A stretch of 45,114 bases of DNA. It comes from an uncultured Bacteroides sp. (GTDB taxonomy: Bacteria > Bacteroidota > Bacteroidia > Bacteroidales > Bacteroidaceae). Shown here one piece after another: positions 8,934 to 16,843 of this stretch (position 1 is its first letter; every line of letters begins with the position of its first letter). The notes below the pieces were generated by a model. That model was given only the letters and a program-made list of their open reading frames with translations, was not told where the DNA came from and did not search any database. The stretch lies in assembly GCA_900542985.1 (NCBI GenBank), contig UQPQ01000021.1, forward strand, positions 1-45,114, in the 5' to 3' direction. Position numbers and translations under genes: made by a program.

Positions 8934-9653
8934 TTATTTCATGTATCCGTTTTGTCCGAATGGAGAAGCGTTGTGGTCAATATTGTCTTCGATGCGTTCG
9001 ATTATTCCATCTTTTATGTGGATAATCTTGTTGGTCTGGTTGGCTACACCACTTTCATGGGTTACCACCACAATGGTAAGTCCTTCTTTTTCGTGAAGTT
9101 CTTTCAGAATATTCATAACTTCTACCGACGTTTTGCTGTCCAATGCTCCGGTTGGTTCGTCTGCCAAAATAATCTGTGGTTTGGAAATCAAGGCACGGGC
9201 AATAGCTACACGCTGCTTCTGTCCGCCCGATAACTCGTTGGGCATATGATGGGCCCATTCTTTCAGTCCGAGTTTTTCAAGATATTCCATCGCCAACTCA
9301 TTCCGTTTCTTTCTGTTTACCCCTTGATAGAATAAAGGTAATGCCACATTTTCCATGGCATTTTTAAATGAAATCAAATTAAACGACTGGAATATGAAAC
9401 CAATCATCCGGTTACGGTATTCGGCTGCCTTGTTTTCGCTTAGGTCTTTGATTAATACTCCGTTCAGTCTGTATTCTCCCGAATCATAGTTGTCCAAAAT
9501 ACCTAAAATGTTAAGTAAAGTAGATTTTCCTGAGCCGGATGCTCCCATAATTGATACAAACTCTCCTTTTTCAATATCCAGGTTTATACCTTTAAGAACA
9601 TGCAACGGTGCTCCGTTATGATAGGTTTTGTTGATTTCATGTAAATGTATCAT
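8934..9653 (-). CDS. ABC transporter ATPase, MacB/LolD type
   Basis: 239 residues with a complete nucleotide-binding domain: Walker A GASGSGKST (about residues 36-44), Q-loop IFQSFNLI, signature LSGGQKQR, Walker B IILADEPTGALD and the H-loop VVVTHE. The PTGALD wording is typical of the LolD/MacB/FtsE branch. It is the first gene of the five-gene minus-strand operon (ATPase, permease, permease, adaptor, TolC). No clear promoter was seen in the 153 bp separating it from the divergent sugar kinase. Confidence 0.95.
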   Translation of the reverse strand: MIHLHEINKTYHNGAPLHVLKGINLDIEKGEFVSIMGASGSGKSTLLNILGILDNYDSGEYRLNGVLIKDLSENKAAEYRNRMIGFIFQSFNLISFKNAMENVALPLFYQGVNRKKRNELAMEYLEKLGLKEWAHHMPNELSGGQKQRVAIARALISKPQIILADEPTGALDSKTSVEVMNILKELHEKEGLTIVVVTHESGVANQTNKIIHIKDGIIERIEDNIDHNASPFGQNGYMK

Positions 9654-9740
9654 ACTTCTGTCTTCTGTTCGTTTTATACCTCATTAGACGTTGCTAAGGT
9701 AGGAAAAGTTACAAGAGTCTGTCATAAAATGAATAAAAAA

Positions 9741-9772
9741 TTTGCGCGTTTTTTACGTATTCGTTACATTTG
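9741..9772 (+). promoter_or_regulatory. Bacteroides-type promoter of the ROK kinase
   Basis: TTTG at 9741-9744 and TACATTTG at 9765-9772 are separated by 20 bp, a full match to the -33/-7 consensus. The start codon follows 34 bp later. Confidence 0.8.
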
Positions 9773-9806
9773 TCGCAATAAATTAACCCTAAAATAATAT
9801 ATCGTC

Positions 9807-10778
9807 ATGACAATAAACATGGAAAAACCCTACGTGGTAGGTATGGATATCGGCGGTACAAACACAGTGTTCGGTATCGTAGATTCTCGTGGAAATGTAT
9901 TGGTTTCTGATTCTGTAAAGACTCAGGAGTACGACAAAGTAGAAGATTATGTAGATGCTGTCTGCAAAAAACTTCTTCCTCTGTTGCAGCAAGTAGGTGG
10001 TGCTGAAAAAATCAAAGGTATGGGTGTAGGTGCTCCGAACGGTAACTATTACAATGGTACAATTGAGTTTGCTCCAAACCTTCCATGGAAAGGAATTATT
10101 CCATTGGCTGCCATGTTCGAAGAAAAGTTAGGTGTTCCTACAGCTTTGACAAATGATGCAAACGCAGCTGCTATCGGTGAAATGACTTATGGTGCAGCAC
10201 GTGGCTTGAAAGATTTTATCATGATTACATTGGGTACTGGTGTAGGTAGTGGTATTGTAATCAACGGTCAGTTGGTTTACGGTCACGATGGTTTTGCCGG
10301 TGAATTGGGACATGTAATTGTGAATCCGGAAGGACGTCAGTGCGGTTGCGGTCGTAAAGGCTGTCTTGAAACTTACTGCTCGGCTACCGGTGTAGCACGT
10401 ACAGCACGTGAATTCCTGGTACAGCGTACTGAACCAAGTTTGCTGAGAAACATTCCGGTAGAAGATATCGTATCAAAAGACGTATACGATGCTGCTGTAA
10501 AAGGTGATAAACTGGCTTTGGATATCTTCGAATATACAGGTACTATCCTGGGTGAAGCTTTGGTAAACTTCATCGCATTCTCAAGCCCTGAAGCTATTAT
10601 CCTGTTCGGTGGTTTGGCTAAGTCTGGAGATTATCTGATGAAACCGATCCAGAGAGCTATCGATAAGAATGTACTTAAGATTTACGAAGGTAAGACTAAG
10701 TTGTTGCTTTCTCAATTGAAAGATGCGGATGCTGCTGTATTGGGTGCTTCTGCATTGGGATGGGAAGTTAAAGAATAA
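9807..10778 (+). CDS. ROK-family sugar kinase, probable glucokinase
   Basis: 323 residues (319 if ATG 9819 is used; both ATGs are in frame and neither has a strong ribosome site). N-terminal phosphate loop VVGMDIGGTNTVFG, central catalytic TNDANAAAIGE, the GELGH histidine, and the ROK zinc motif CGCGRKGCLETYCSATG. Length and motifs match ATP-dependent ROK glucokinases of Bacteroidota, which phosphorylate glucose to glucose-6-phosphate. Other ROK members act on fructose, N-acetylglucosamine or mannose, so substrate is by resemblance. It lacks the N-terminal helix-turn-helix of ROK repressors. Its codon choice is biased in the way of highly expressed genes, much like the aldolase gene here. Monocistronic: own promoter and terminator. 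Confidence 0.88.
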   Translation: MTINMEKPYVVGMDIGGTNTVFGIVDSRGNVLVSDSVKTQEYDKVEDYVDAVCKKLLPLLQQVGGAEKIKGMGVGAPNGNYYNGTIEFAPNLPWKGIIPLAAMFEEKLGVPTALTNDANAAAIGEMTYGAARGLKDFIMITLGTGVGSGIVINGQLVYGHDGFAGELGHVIVNPEGRQCGCGRKGCLETYCSATGVARTAREFLVQRTEPSLLRNIPVEDIVSKDVYDAAVKGDKLALDIFEYTGTILGEALVNFIAFSSPEAIILFGGLAKSGDYLMKPIQRAIDKNVLKIYEGKTKLLLSQLKDADAAVLGASALGWEVKE

Positions 10779-10796
10779 TATTTCCACATTATAGAG

Positions 10797-10829
10797 AAAC
10801 GGCTGTCTGTAAAAGGCAGCCGTTTTTTG
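10797..10829 (+). terminator. Intrinsic terminator after the sugar kinase
   Basis: aaacggctg pairs with cagccgttt across an 11-12 nt loop and is followed by a T run. Confidence 0.88.
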
Positions 10830-11480
10830 TTTATAGATGAATGTTATATTGATAGCGGAAACGCAATTTATGTGTCATTATTCTGATTATTCTTGGTTTT
10901 AGCTAACCGGCATTTTGAAGAAAAATGCGACTCTTGTATTTAAAAGAGGGCTTTTCCTGTTTTATAACACGCTTGAAATATGCTGTATGGCATGTTTTGG
11001 GACTGGAAATAAACGAATTTGTGACTTGAATCGATGCTTGACGATACAAGTATCGGTGGCTTACGCGACTAATCGCTCAGGCTTACGTGATTAGTCACGT
11101 CGACTTCTTCCTCTGAAATGTTCGTTTTTTCTATGAATTCCTGATTTTCTATTTTGATAAGGCCGTTTTTTGATGTTTTTTGCCGATAAATCAGGTGATT
11201 TTTATCATGATAATCTGTACTTGATATCTGTGCGTTTTGTGGCATTTATGAGGAAAGTGGCCATGTGCTCTATACATTTGCTGCGTGAGTTCGATTTCCG
11301 CTTAATTTATGGAAAATCGTATCTGTTAAAAAACGGCTTTTGTTTTCACAAGCTCTGTATGTAGCTCCAGATTTGCTTGCCTATGGGGCTCTGATTTGAC
11401 ATTTTGTCATTCATTATAATCGCACCAGCAGAATAAATTGGATATTTACATTTTGTCAGTAAGATATCAAGGAGATGCAT
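10830..11480. other. Long intergenic gap, repeats only
   Basis: About 650 bp without a supported gene. It holds the palindrome cluster at 11042-11100 and an 11-bp direct repeat, acattttgtca, at 11399-11409 and 11448-11458. The 64-residue plus-strand frame at 11170-11364 has no recognisable domain or ribosome site and is not called. Confidence 0.6.
11042..11100. repeat. Cluster of three short palindromes, 20-23 bp apart
   Basis: Three palindromes start at 11042 (CGATAC-AA-GTATCG), 11065 (GCGA-CTAA-TCGC) and 11085 (ACGTGA-TTAG-TCACGT), separated by linkers containing ggcttacg. The first one, with its leading A, recurs at 44934. The tcacgtaag linker of the 44.9-kb cluster occurs here in the opposite orientation. 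Confidence 0.75.
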
Positions 11481-11531
11481 AAAGAGAAAACCCTGCAAAA
11501 GCTTTACAACTTTTACAGGGTTTCTCTTTTT
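11481..11531. terminator. Terminator of the phosphate transporter gene
   Basis: aaagagaaaaccctgcaaaag pairs imperfectly with cttttacagggtttctcttt; in the minus-strand transcript the stem is followed by a T-rich run. It lies 16 bp after the stop codon at 11547. Confidence 0.82.
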
Positions 11532-11546
11532 AGGGATATTGTGTGT

Positions 11547-13835
11547 TTATTCTGTGGCGGCAAAATGAGGCATTTCCTGTGGTACATAGTCCAGCTGGAA
11601 GAAGCGGCTTGCACGCAGCAAATGACGCCAGATGCTTACCAACTCTTGTGATTCCTGCAAGATATTCAAGTATACCATCAGTGCTTTCAGATTGGTCGTG
11701 TCTGCTTCCTGCATACGGTTCATTTGTTGCTTGCGGAGAGCTGAAATTTTGTTTTTCAAATCATCTCCCTGCTTCAGAATTTCGTCTGCACTGTCGTAGT
11801 TGTTTTGATCGATAGCAGTGCGAGTGCGTTCCATCAGTTGGGAAAGTTCCTGACGTATAGGCATAAATTCTTCGATACAAACTTGTGGAATAGGGTTGAA
11901 GTTGTTATCCACGTGTTCTTTACAAGGTTCGCCGATACGTTTCAAACAGTAAAGCATCTGTTCGCAGCTGTTGCTTCCCAAGTGGAACCAAGTGTTCTTT
12001 TCTATTGCGATGGTGATAGGAATGCGTCGTAATCCCAGAATTTCCTTACGGCGACGTTTCTTCAGCATCTTTTTCTGTTCGTCGGTTGAGTTGATGACTT
12101 TTCTCAGAAGTTTCAAGTCTTCATTGATAAAGCCATCTGTTACTTGAATGTATGCGTTGCGACTGTATTCGATGTAGTCTGTCATGGTTTCTTTTACATG
12201 CTGGCGTAACAGTGAAAGGATTTCACTCTTGTCTTTAGTAGACATCATACGCTTGAATGTATCGTCCTGTTGTTCGGTCTTTTCTTTCTTGCTGTATTGG
12301 ATGTTACTGCGCACAAGGAGGAAGACTGCTACACAGATGAAGACAAACATACCTGCGAAACTTGTGTAGAACATGATGGCTGTAACCAGAGCACAGATGG
12401 TGAATGCTACGAATGCAGTGATAAACCATCCGCCGATAACTGACAGCATACCGGTAATACGATAAACTGCACTTTCACGTCCCCAGGCACGGTCTGCCAA
12501 TGAAGTACCCATGGCTACGATAAAGGTTACATATGTAGTAGAAAGAGGAAGTTTCATGGTTGTACCGATAATAATCAGCAGACCAGACAATACCAGATTG
12601 ACAGCAGCACGTACCATATCGAATGCTGCACCATTTTCCAGTATCACTTCATCTTTGTTGAAACGGCTGTCTATCCACTGGCGTACGTTAGCCGGAATTA
12701 CACGAGTCAGGAATTCGTTAATGTTGGTTGCACGACGTACAATGGTTCTGGCCAGTGCCGATGAACCGAACATTTCATCACCTTCTTCCTGACGGGCCAA
12801 GTCGACAGAAGTCTTGATTACGTTCTTGGCTTTTTTAGAAGTTGCCAGAGCATATACCATGATGATTCCTGAAGCAAACAGGAAGATAACCGGTGTTTTG
12901 GCTGAAGACATGAGCGAAGTCATCATGAAACTGTGTATATCTGCACCGTTTGCGTTGGCTACATAATCTGTGTAGGCAGAAAAACCAGCCAAAGGCACAC
13001 CGATAAAGTTCACCAAGTCGTTTCCTGCAAAAGCCAGAGCCAGAGAGAATGTACCCAATAAGACGATGATACGGAATACATTCACTTTACACCAGTGCAA
13101 GATTTGCATTAAGGCTGTAAAGAATACAAAACATCCGATAACCAGTATGGTAGTGTTTTCTTGAATCCATGCTAATGACTCCGGTGTCATGAAAGGAGCG
13201 CTTTTCAAACCTTTTATCAAAACGAAGTAAGAAAGAGCGGTTACAGAAATACCTCCGAAGATACCGATTGTCCAGGAAAGTTTTTTCTTATAATTGAAAC
13301 TGAAAATCAGACGGGAAATGTATTGTACGAATGTTCCGGCAATGAAAGCAATGGCTACGGACAGGAAGATACCCATAATGACGGACAGCGCTTTTTCTGT
13401 ATTCATCATATCGCCCAGTGAAAGAAGTCCGCTTTCGTCGCCGATTATTTTAAGAATAGCTAAGATAAATGTACCACCTAAGAGTTCGAATACCATGGAT
13501 ACGGTAGTAGAGGTGGGAAGACCTAATGTGTTGAATACGTCCAGCAGTACCACGTCAGTGACCATGACTGCCAATAAAATACACATGATTTCGTAGAAAC
13601 TGAAATTGGCCGGCTGGAAGATTCCATGACGGGCAATATCCATCATTCCGTTACTCATGACTGCACCGGCAAATACTCCGATTGCTGCTACAATAATGAT
13701 TGTTCTGTAACGTGCAACTTTCGCTCCGACTGCGGAATTCATGAAGTTTACAGCATCGTTACTGACACCTACCAGCAGGTCGAATACTGCCAGCATGAAA
13801 AGGAATATCACAATTCCTAGATAAACTGTTTCCAT
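11547..13835 (-). CDS. PiT-family phosphate transporter fused to a PhoU-like domain
   Basis: 762 residues. The N-terminal 500 or so carry the duplicated PiT transporter domain: signature GVSNDAVNFMNSAVG at about residue 23 and the second-half counterpart AGNDLVNFIGVPLAGF, with roughly ten hydrophobic segments. From about residue 520 the protein becomes soluble and helical (DKSEILSLLRQHVKETMTDY, then LSQLMERTRTAIDQNN), resembling PhoU-like regulators. PiT proteins move metal-phosphate with protons or sodium at low affinity. The fused domain probably gates uptake or signals phosphate state, doing in one chain what separate pit and phoU/DUF47 genes do elsewhere. It is monocistronic, with an 11-bp repeated element upstream that looks like a Pho box. 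Confidence 0.9.
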   Translation of the reverse strand: METVYLGIVIFLFMLAVFDLLVGVSNDAVNFMNSAVGAKVARYRTIIIVAAIGVFAGAVMSNGMMDIARHGIFQPANFSFYEIMCILLAVMVTDVVLLDVFNTLGLPTSTTVSMVFELLGGTFILAILKIIGDESGLLSLGDMMNTEKALSVIMGIFLSVAIAFIAGTFVQYISRLIFSFNYKKKLSWTIGIFGGISVTALSYFVLIKGLKSAPFMTPESLAWIQENTTILVIGCFVFFTALMQILHWCKVNVFRIIVLLGTFSLALAFAGNDLVNFIGVPLAGFSAYTDYVANANGADIHSFMMTSLMSSAKTPVIFLFASGIIMVYALATSKKAKNVIKTSVDLARQEEGDEMFGSSALARTIVRRATNINEFLTRVIPANVRQWIDSRFNKDEVILENGAAFDMVRAAVNLVLSGLLIIIGTTMKLPLSTTYVTFIVAMGTSLADRAWGRESAVYRITGMLSVIGGWFITAFVAFTICALVTAIMFYTSFAGMFVFICVAVFLLVRSNIQYSKKEKTEQQDDTFKRMMSTKDKSEILSLLRQHVKETMTDYIEYSRNAYIQVTDGFINEDLKLLRKVINSTDEQKKMLKKRRRKEILGLRRIPITIAIEKNTWFHLGSNSCEQMLYCLKRIGEPCKEHVDNNFNPIPQVCIEEFMPIRQELSQLMERTRTAIDQNNYDSADEILKQGDDLKNKISALRKQQMNRMQEADTTNLKALMVYLNILQESQELVSIWRHLLRASRFFQLDYVPQEMPHFAATE

Positions 13836-13865
13836 ATAATATTGTTAGTACTGTTTTTATGCGTG

Positions 13866-13873
13866 CAAAAATA
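13866..13873 (-). promoter_or_regulatory. -7 box of the phosphate transporter gene
   Basis: On the minus strand TATTTTTG matches TAnnTTTG, 30 bp before the ATG at 13835. No TTTG is present 19-21 bp upstream; that position is instead covered by the last unit of the direct-repeat box, as expected for an activator-dependent promoter. Confidence 0.55.
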
Positions 13874-13889
13874 TCTCAGGCATATTATA

Positions 13890-13922
13890 TTGAAGTGTCA
13901 TATGTGTTACATTTGTGTTACA
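13890..13922 (-). promoter_or_regulatory. Candidate Pho box: 11-bp direct repeats
   Basis: Read on the minus strand, TGTAACACAAA and TGTAACACATA stand head to tail (13922-13912 and 13911-13901) with 10 of 11 bases identical. A partial third unit, TGACAC, begins in the same phase at 13900. An 11-bp-period direct repeat just upstream of -7 is the arrangement bound by PhoB/PhoP response regulators in other phyla. The assignment to PhoB is inference. Confidence 0.5.
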
Positions 13923-14075
13923 AAATCCATCGAATACAGAATATATAATTATAGATAAGGTGTTTAAATGGTAAATCCGTTCTTTGAGTATATTAAAATT
14001 GATGGATATTTCCATAATGATGTTTAATAAATAATATTTCCCCTTGTTACTATATGAGATACAACCGATTTTTTC

Positions 14076-14083
14076 TAACTTTG
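14076..14083 (+). promoter_or_regulatory. -7 box of purH
   Basis: TAACTTTG matches TAnnTTTG, 28 bp before the purH ATG. No convincing -33 TTTG at standard spacing. Confidence 0.5.
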
Positions 14084-14111
14084 TGCCCAAATATTTTAAA
14101 AAGTTATAGCG

Positions 14112-15635
14112 ATGGCAGAGTCAAAAAGAATCAAAACCGCATTAGTTTCGGTTTATCATAAAGATGGTCTGGATGAGATTATTACAAAGTTGCATGCAGA
14201 AGGTGTAGAATTTCTTTCCACAGGAGGTACCCGTCAGTTTATCGAGTCACTGGGATATCCTTGTAAGGCAGTAGAAGATTTGACTACTTATCCTTCTATT
14301 TTGGGAGGACGCGTAAAAACTCTTCACCCTAAAATTTTCGGAGGTATTCTGTGTCGTCGTGACCTGGAAGGAGACCTTCAGCAGATTGCACAATATGAGA
14401 TTCCTGAGATTGATTTGGTGATTGTAGACTTGTATCCGTTTGAAGATACTGTGGCTTCGGGTGCCGATGCACAGGCTATTATTGAAAAGATTGATATAGG
14501 TGGTATCTCTTTGATTCGTGCAGCTGCCAAAAACTTCAATGATGTGGTAATTGTTGCCAGCAAGGCTCAATATAAACCATTTGCCGATATCCTGAATGAA
14601 AACGGTGCAGTCACTACATTGGCAGAACGTCGCTGGTTTGCGAAAGAGGCTTTTGCCGTTTCTTCTCATTATGATTCTGCTATTTTCGGCTATTTCGATG
14701 GAGAAGAAGGCTCAGCTTTCCGTTGTGCGGTAGAAGATCAGAAAACTTTACGTTATGGAGAGAATCCTCATCAGAGAGGTTATTTCTATGGCGATTTAAA
14801 CAAGGTTTTCGATCAGATTCACGGTAAGGAAATTTCTTACAACAACTTGTTGGACATCAACGCTGCTATTGATTTGATTGATGAATTCAACGAAACTACA
14901 TTTGCAATTCTGAAACATAATAACGCTTGTGGACTGGCTTCACGTGAAACTGTTCTCGAAGCATGGAAGGCTGCCTTGGCTGGCGATCCGGTTTCTGCTT
15001 TTGGTGGTGTGTTGGTTACAAACGCTCCGATAGATCGTGCTACTGCAGAAGAAATCAACGGATTGTTCTTCGAGGTGATTATTGCTCCGGATTATGATGT
15101 GGATGCATTGCAGATTCTTACTCAGAAGAAGAACCGTATTATTTTGGTACGTAAAGCAGCTGAAATGCCTCGCAAACAGTTCCGTTCTTTGTTGAATGGA
15201 GTATTGGTACAAGATAAAGATACTCGCATTGAAACTCGTGAAGATTTGAAGCAGGTTTCAGAAAAGGCTCCGTCGGAAGCTGAAATTGATGATATGTTGT
15301 TTGCAAATAAGATTGTAAAGAACAGCAAGAGTAACGCTATCGTTTTGGCAAAAGGCAAACAGCTGGTAGCAAGTGGAGTGGGACAGACTTCACGTGTAGA
15401 TGCCTTGAAGCAGGCTATTGAAAAGGCTAAATCATTTGGCTTTGATTTGAATGGAGCTGTGATGGCCAGCGATGCTTTCTTCCCTTTCCCAGACTGTGTG
15501 GAAATTGCAGATAAAGAAGGTATCAAGGCAGTGATTCAGCCGGGTGGATCAGTAAAAGATGAATTGACATTCCAGTACTGCAACGAACATGGGGTAGCCA
15601 TGGTGGTCACTGGAGTTCGTCACTTTAAACATTAA
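14112..15635 (+). CDS. purH: Bifunctional AICAR transformylase / IMP cyclohydrolase
   Basis: 507 residues covering the last two steps of de novo IMP synthesis. The N-terminal methylglyoxal-synthase-like cyclohydrolase domain (about 1-190) shows LVSVYHKDGLDEI, FLSTGGT and GGRVKTLHPKIFGGIL. The transformylase domain follows, with LRYGENPHQRGYFYG, the catalytic LKHNNACGLA (Lys-His pair), DPVSAFGGVL and a C-terminal SDAFFPFPDCVE...IQPGGSVKDELT. Length is usual for the family. It lies 92 bp upstream of mreB on the same strand, with a hairpin between, so some transcripts may continue into the shape genes. Confidence 0.97.
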   Translation: MAESKRIKTALVSVYHKDGLDEIITKLHAEGVEFLSTGGTRQFIESLGYPCKAVEDLTTYPSILGGRVKTLHPKIFGGILCRRDLEGDLQQIAQYEIPEIDLVIVDLYPFEDTVASGADAQAIIEKIDIGGISLIRAAAKNFNDVVIVASKAQYKPFADILNENGAVTTLAERRWFAKEAFAVSSHYDSAIFGYFDGEEGSAFRCAVEDQKTLRYGENPHQRGYFYGDLNKVFDQIHGKEISYNNLLDINAAIDLIDEFNETTFAILKHNNACGLASRETVLEAWKAALAGDPVSAFGGVLVTNAPIDRATAEEINGLFFEVIIAPDYDVDALQILTQKKNRIILVRKAAEMPRKQFRSLLNGVLVQDKDTRIETREDLKQVSEKAPSEAEIDDMLFANKIVKNSKSNAIVLAKGKQLVASGVGQTSRVDALKQAIEKAKSFGFDLNGAVMASDAFFPFPDCVEIADKEGIKAVIQPGGSVKDELTFQYCNEHGVAMVVTGVRHFKH

Positions 15636-15644
15636 TATTTGCAG

Positions 15645-15693
15645 TGAAAGTGTCTTGTTTTAATTGTCTGTGCATTTGAACAAGATACTTTCA
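15645..15693 (+). other. Hairpin between purH and mreB
   Basis: tgaaagtgtcttgtt (15645-15659) pairs with aacaagatactttca (15679-15693): 15 bp including one G-U pair, 19-nt loop. No clean T run follows at once (ttgtctgttttg), so it may be a weak terminator or a processing site rather than a full stop. Confidence 0.6.
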
Positions 15694-15727
15694 TTGTCTG
15701 TTTTGTAAATAGTTCAAAAGATAAAAA

Positions 15728-16750
15728 ATGGGTTTATTCTCCTTTACACAAGAAATAGCAATGGATCTTGGAACTGCTAATACCATTATTATTAGCAACG
15801 ACAAGATTGTAGTAGATGAACCTTCAGTAGTAGCACTCGACCGCCGTACGGAAAAAATGATTGCGGTAGGTGAACGTGCAAAACTGATGTATGAAAAAGA
15901 AAATCCGAATATCCGTACTGTACGTCCGTTGAGAGATGGAGTGATTGCAGACTTTAATGCATGTGAGCAGATGATGCGTGGTTTGATTAAGAAAGCCAGC
16001 ACCGGACGCCGCTTGTTTACTCCTTCACTTCGTATGGTGATTGGGGTTCCCTCCGGTTCTACCGAAGTTGAACTTCGTGCTGTACGTGATAGCGCAGAGC
16101 ATGCAGGTGGACGTGATGTCTATCTGATTTTTGAGCCGATGGCTGCAGCAATAGGTATTGGTCTTGATGTGGAAGCTCCTGAAGGTAATATGATTGTAGA
16201 TATAGGTGGTGGCTCTACGGAGATTGCTGTCATCTCCTTGGGTGGTATCGTTTCGAATAGTTCAATCCGTGTTGCTGGAGACGATCTGACTGCTGATATC
16301 CAGGAATATATGGCTCGTCAGCATAATGTCAAGGTCAGTGAACGTATGGCTGAACGTATCAAATTGCATGTAGGTGCTGCGTTGACCGATTTGGGTGATG
16401 ATGCTCCGGAAGATTATATCGTGAGAGGACCGAATCGTATTACAGCTTTGCCTATGGAAATTCCTGTATGTTATCAGGAAATTGCACATTGTCTGGAAAA
16501 GAGCATTGCAAAGGTAGAAACAGCTATTCTGAATGCCTTGGAAAATACTCCTCCCGAACTTTATGCAGATATTGTAAGCAATGGTATTTATTTGGCTGGT
16601 GGAGGTGCTTTGCTTCGCGGACTTGACAAACGTCTGACAGAGAAGATTAATATACCTTTCCATATAGCCGAAGATCCGTTGCTGAGTGTAGCAAAGGGTA
16701 CGGGTATTGCATTGAAGAATGTAGACCGTTTCTCATTCTTGATGAGATAA
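15728..16750 (+). CDS. mreB: Rod-shape actin homologue MreB
   Basis: 340 residues of the bacterial actin fold. Phosphate 1 motif MDLGTANTIIISND, connect 1, phosphate 2 IVDIGGGSTEIAVI, and the adenosine motif YLAGGGALLRGLD are all visible. The N-terminal MGLFSFTQE segment is the likely amphipathic membrane-binding part. It polymerises on the inner membrane and organises the elongasome (MreC, MreD, PBP2, RodA), all encoded next in order. A 94-bp gap containing a hairpin separates it from mreC, so its dose relative to mreCD may be set there. Confidence 0.97.
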   Translation: MGLFSFTQEIAMDLGTANTIIISNDKIVVDEPSVVALDRRTEKMIAVGERAKLMYEKENPNIRTVRPLRDGVIADFNACEQMMRGLIKKASTGRRLFTPSLRMVIGVPSGSTEVELRAVRDSAEHAGGRDVYLIFEPMAAAIGIGLDVEAPEGNMIVDIGGGSTEIAVISLGGIVSNSSIRVAGDDLTADIQEYMARQHNVKVSERMAERIKLHVGAALTDLGDDAPEDYIVRGPNRITALPMEIPVCYQEIAHCLEKSIAKVETAILNALENTPPELYADIVSNGIYLAGGGALLRGLDKRLTEKINIPFHIAEDPLLSVAKGTGIALKNVDRFSFLMR

Positions 16751-16769
16751 TCTTTCTTCTTCCTTTTTT

Positions 16770-16822
16770 CTTTAAGCAGTGTAAAAGAGATTGCATGATA
16801 ATCTCCTTTGCACTGCTTAAAG
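16770..16822 (+). other. 23-bp hairpin between mreB and mreC
   Basis: Arms 16770-16792 and 16800-16822 (ctttaagcagtg... / ...cactgcttaaag) pair over 23 positions with one G-U and one A-C mismatch around a 7-nt loop. A T run (cttttttg) follows about 10 nt later, so partial termination or RNase-protected 3' ends for mreB mRNA are both plausible. Confidence 0.65.
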
Positions 16823-16843
16823 TGATTAAAATCTTTTTTGTTT

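Noticed and set aside
11170..11364. 64-residue plus-strand frame in the long gap
   Set aside because: No ribosome site, promoter or recognisable domain; probable chance frame.
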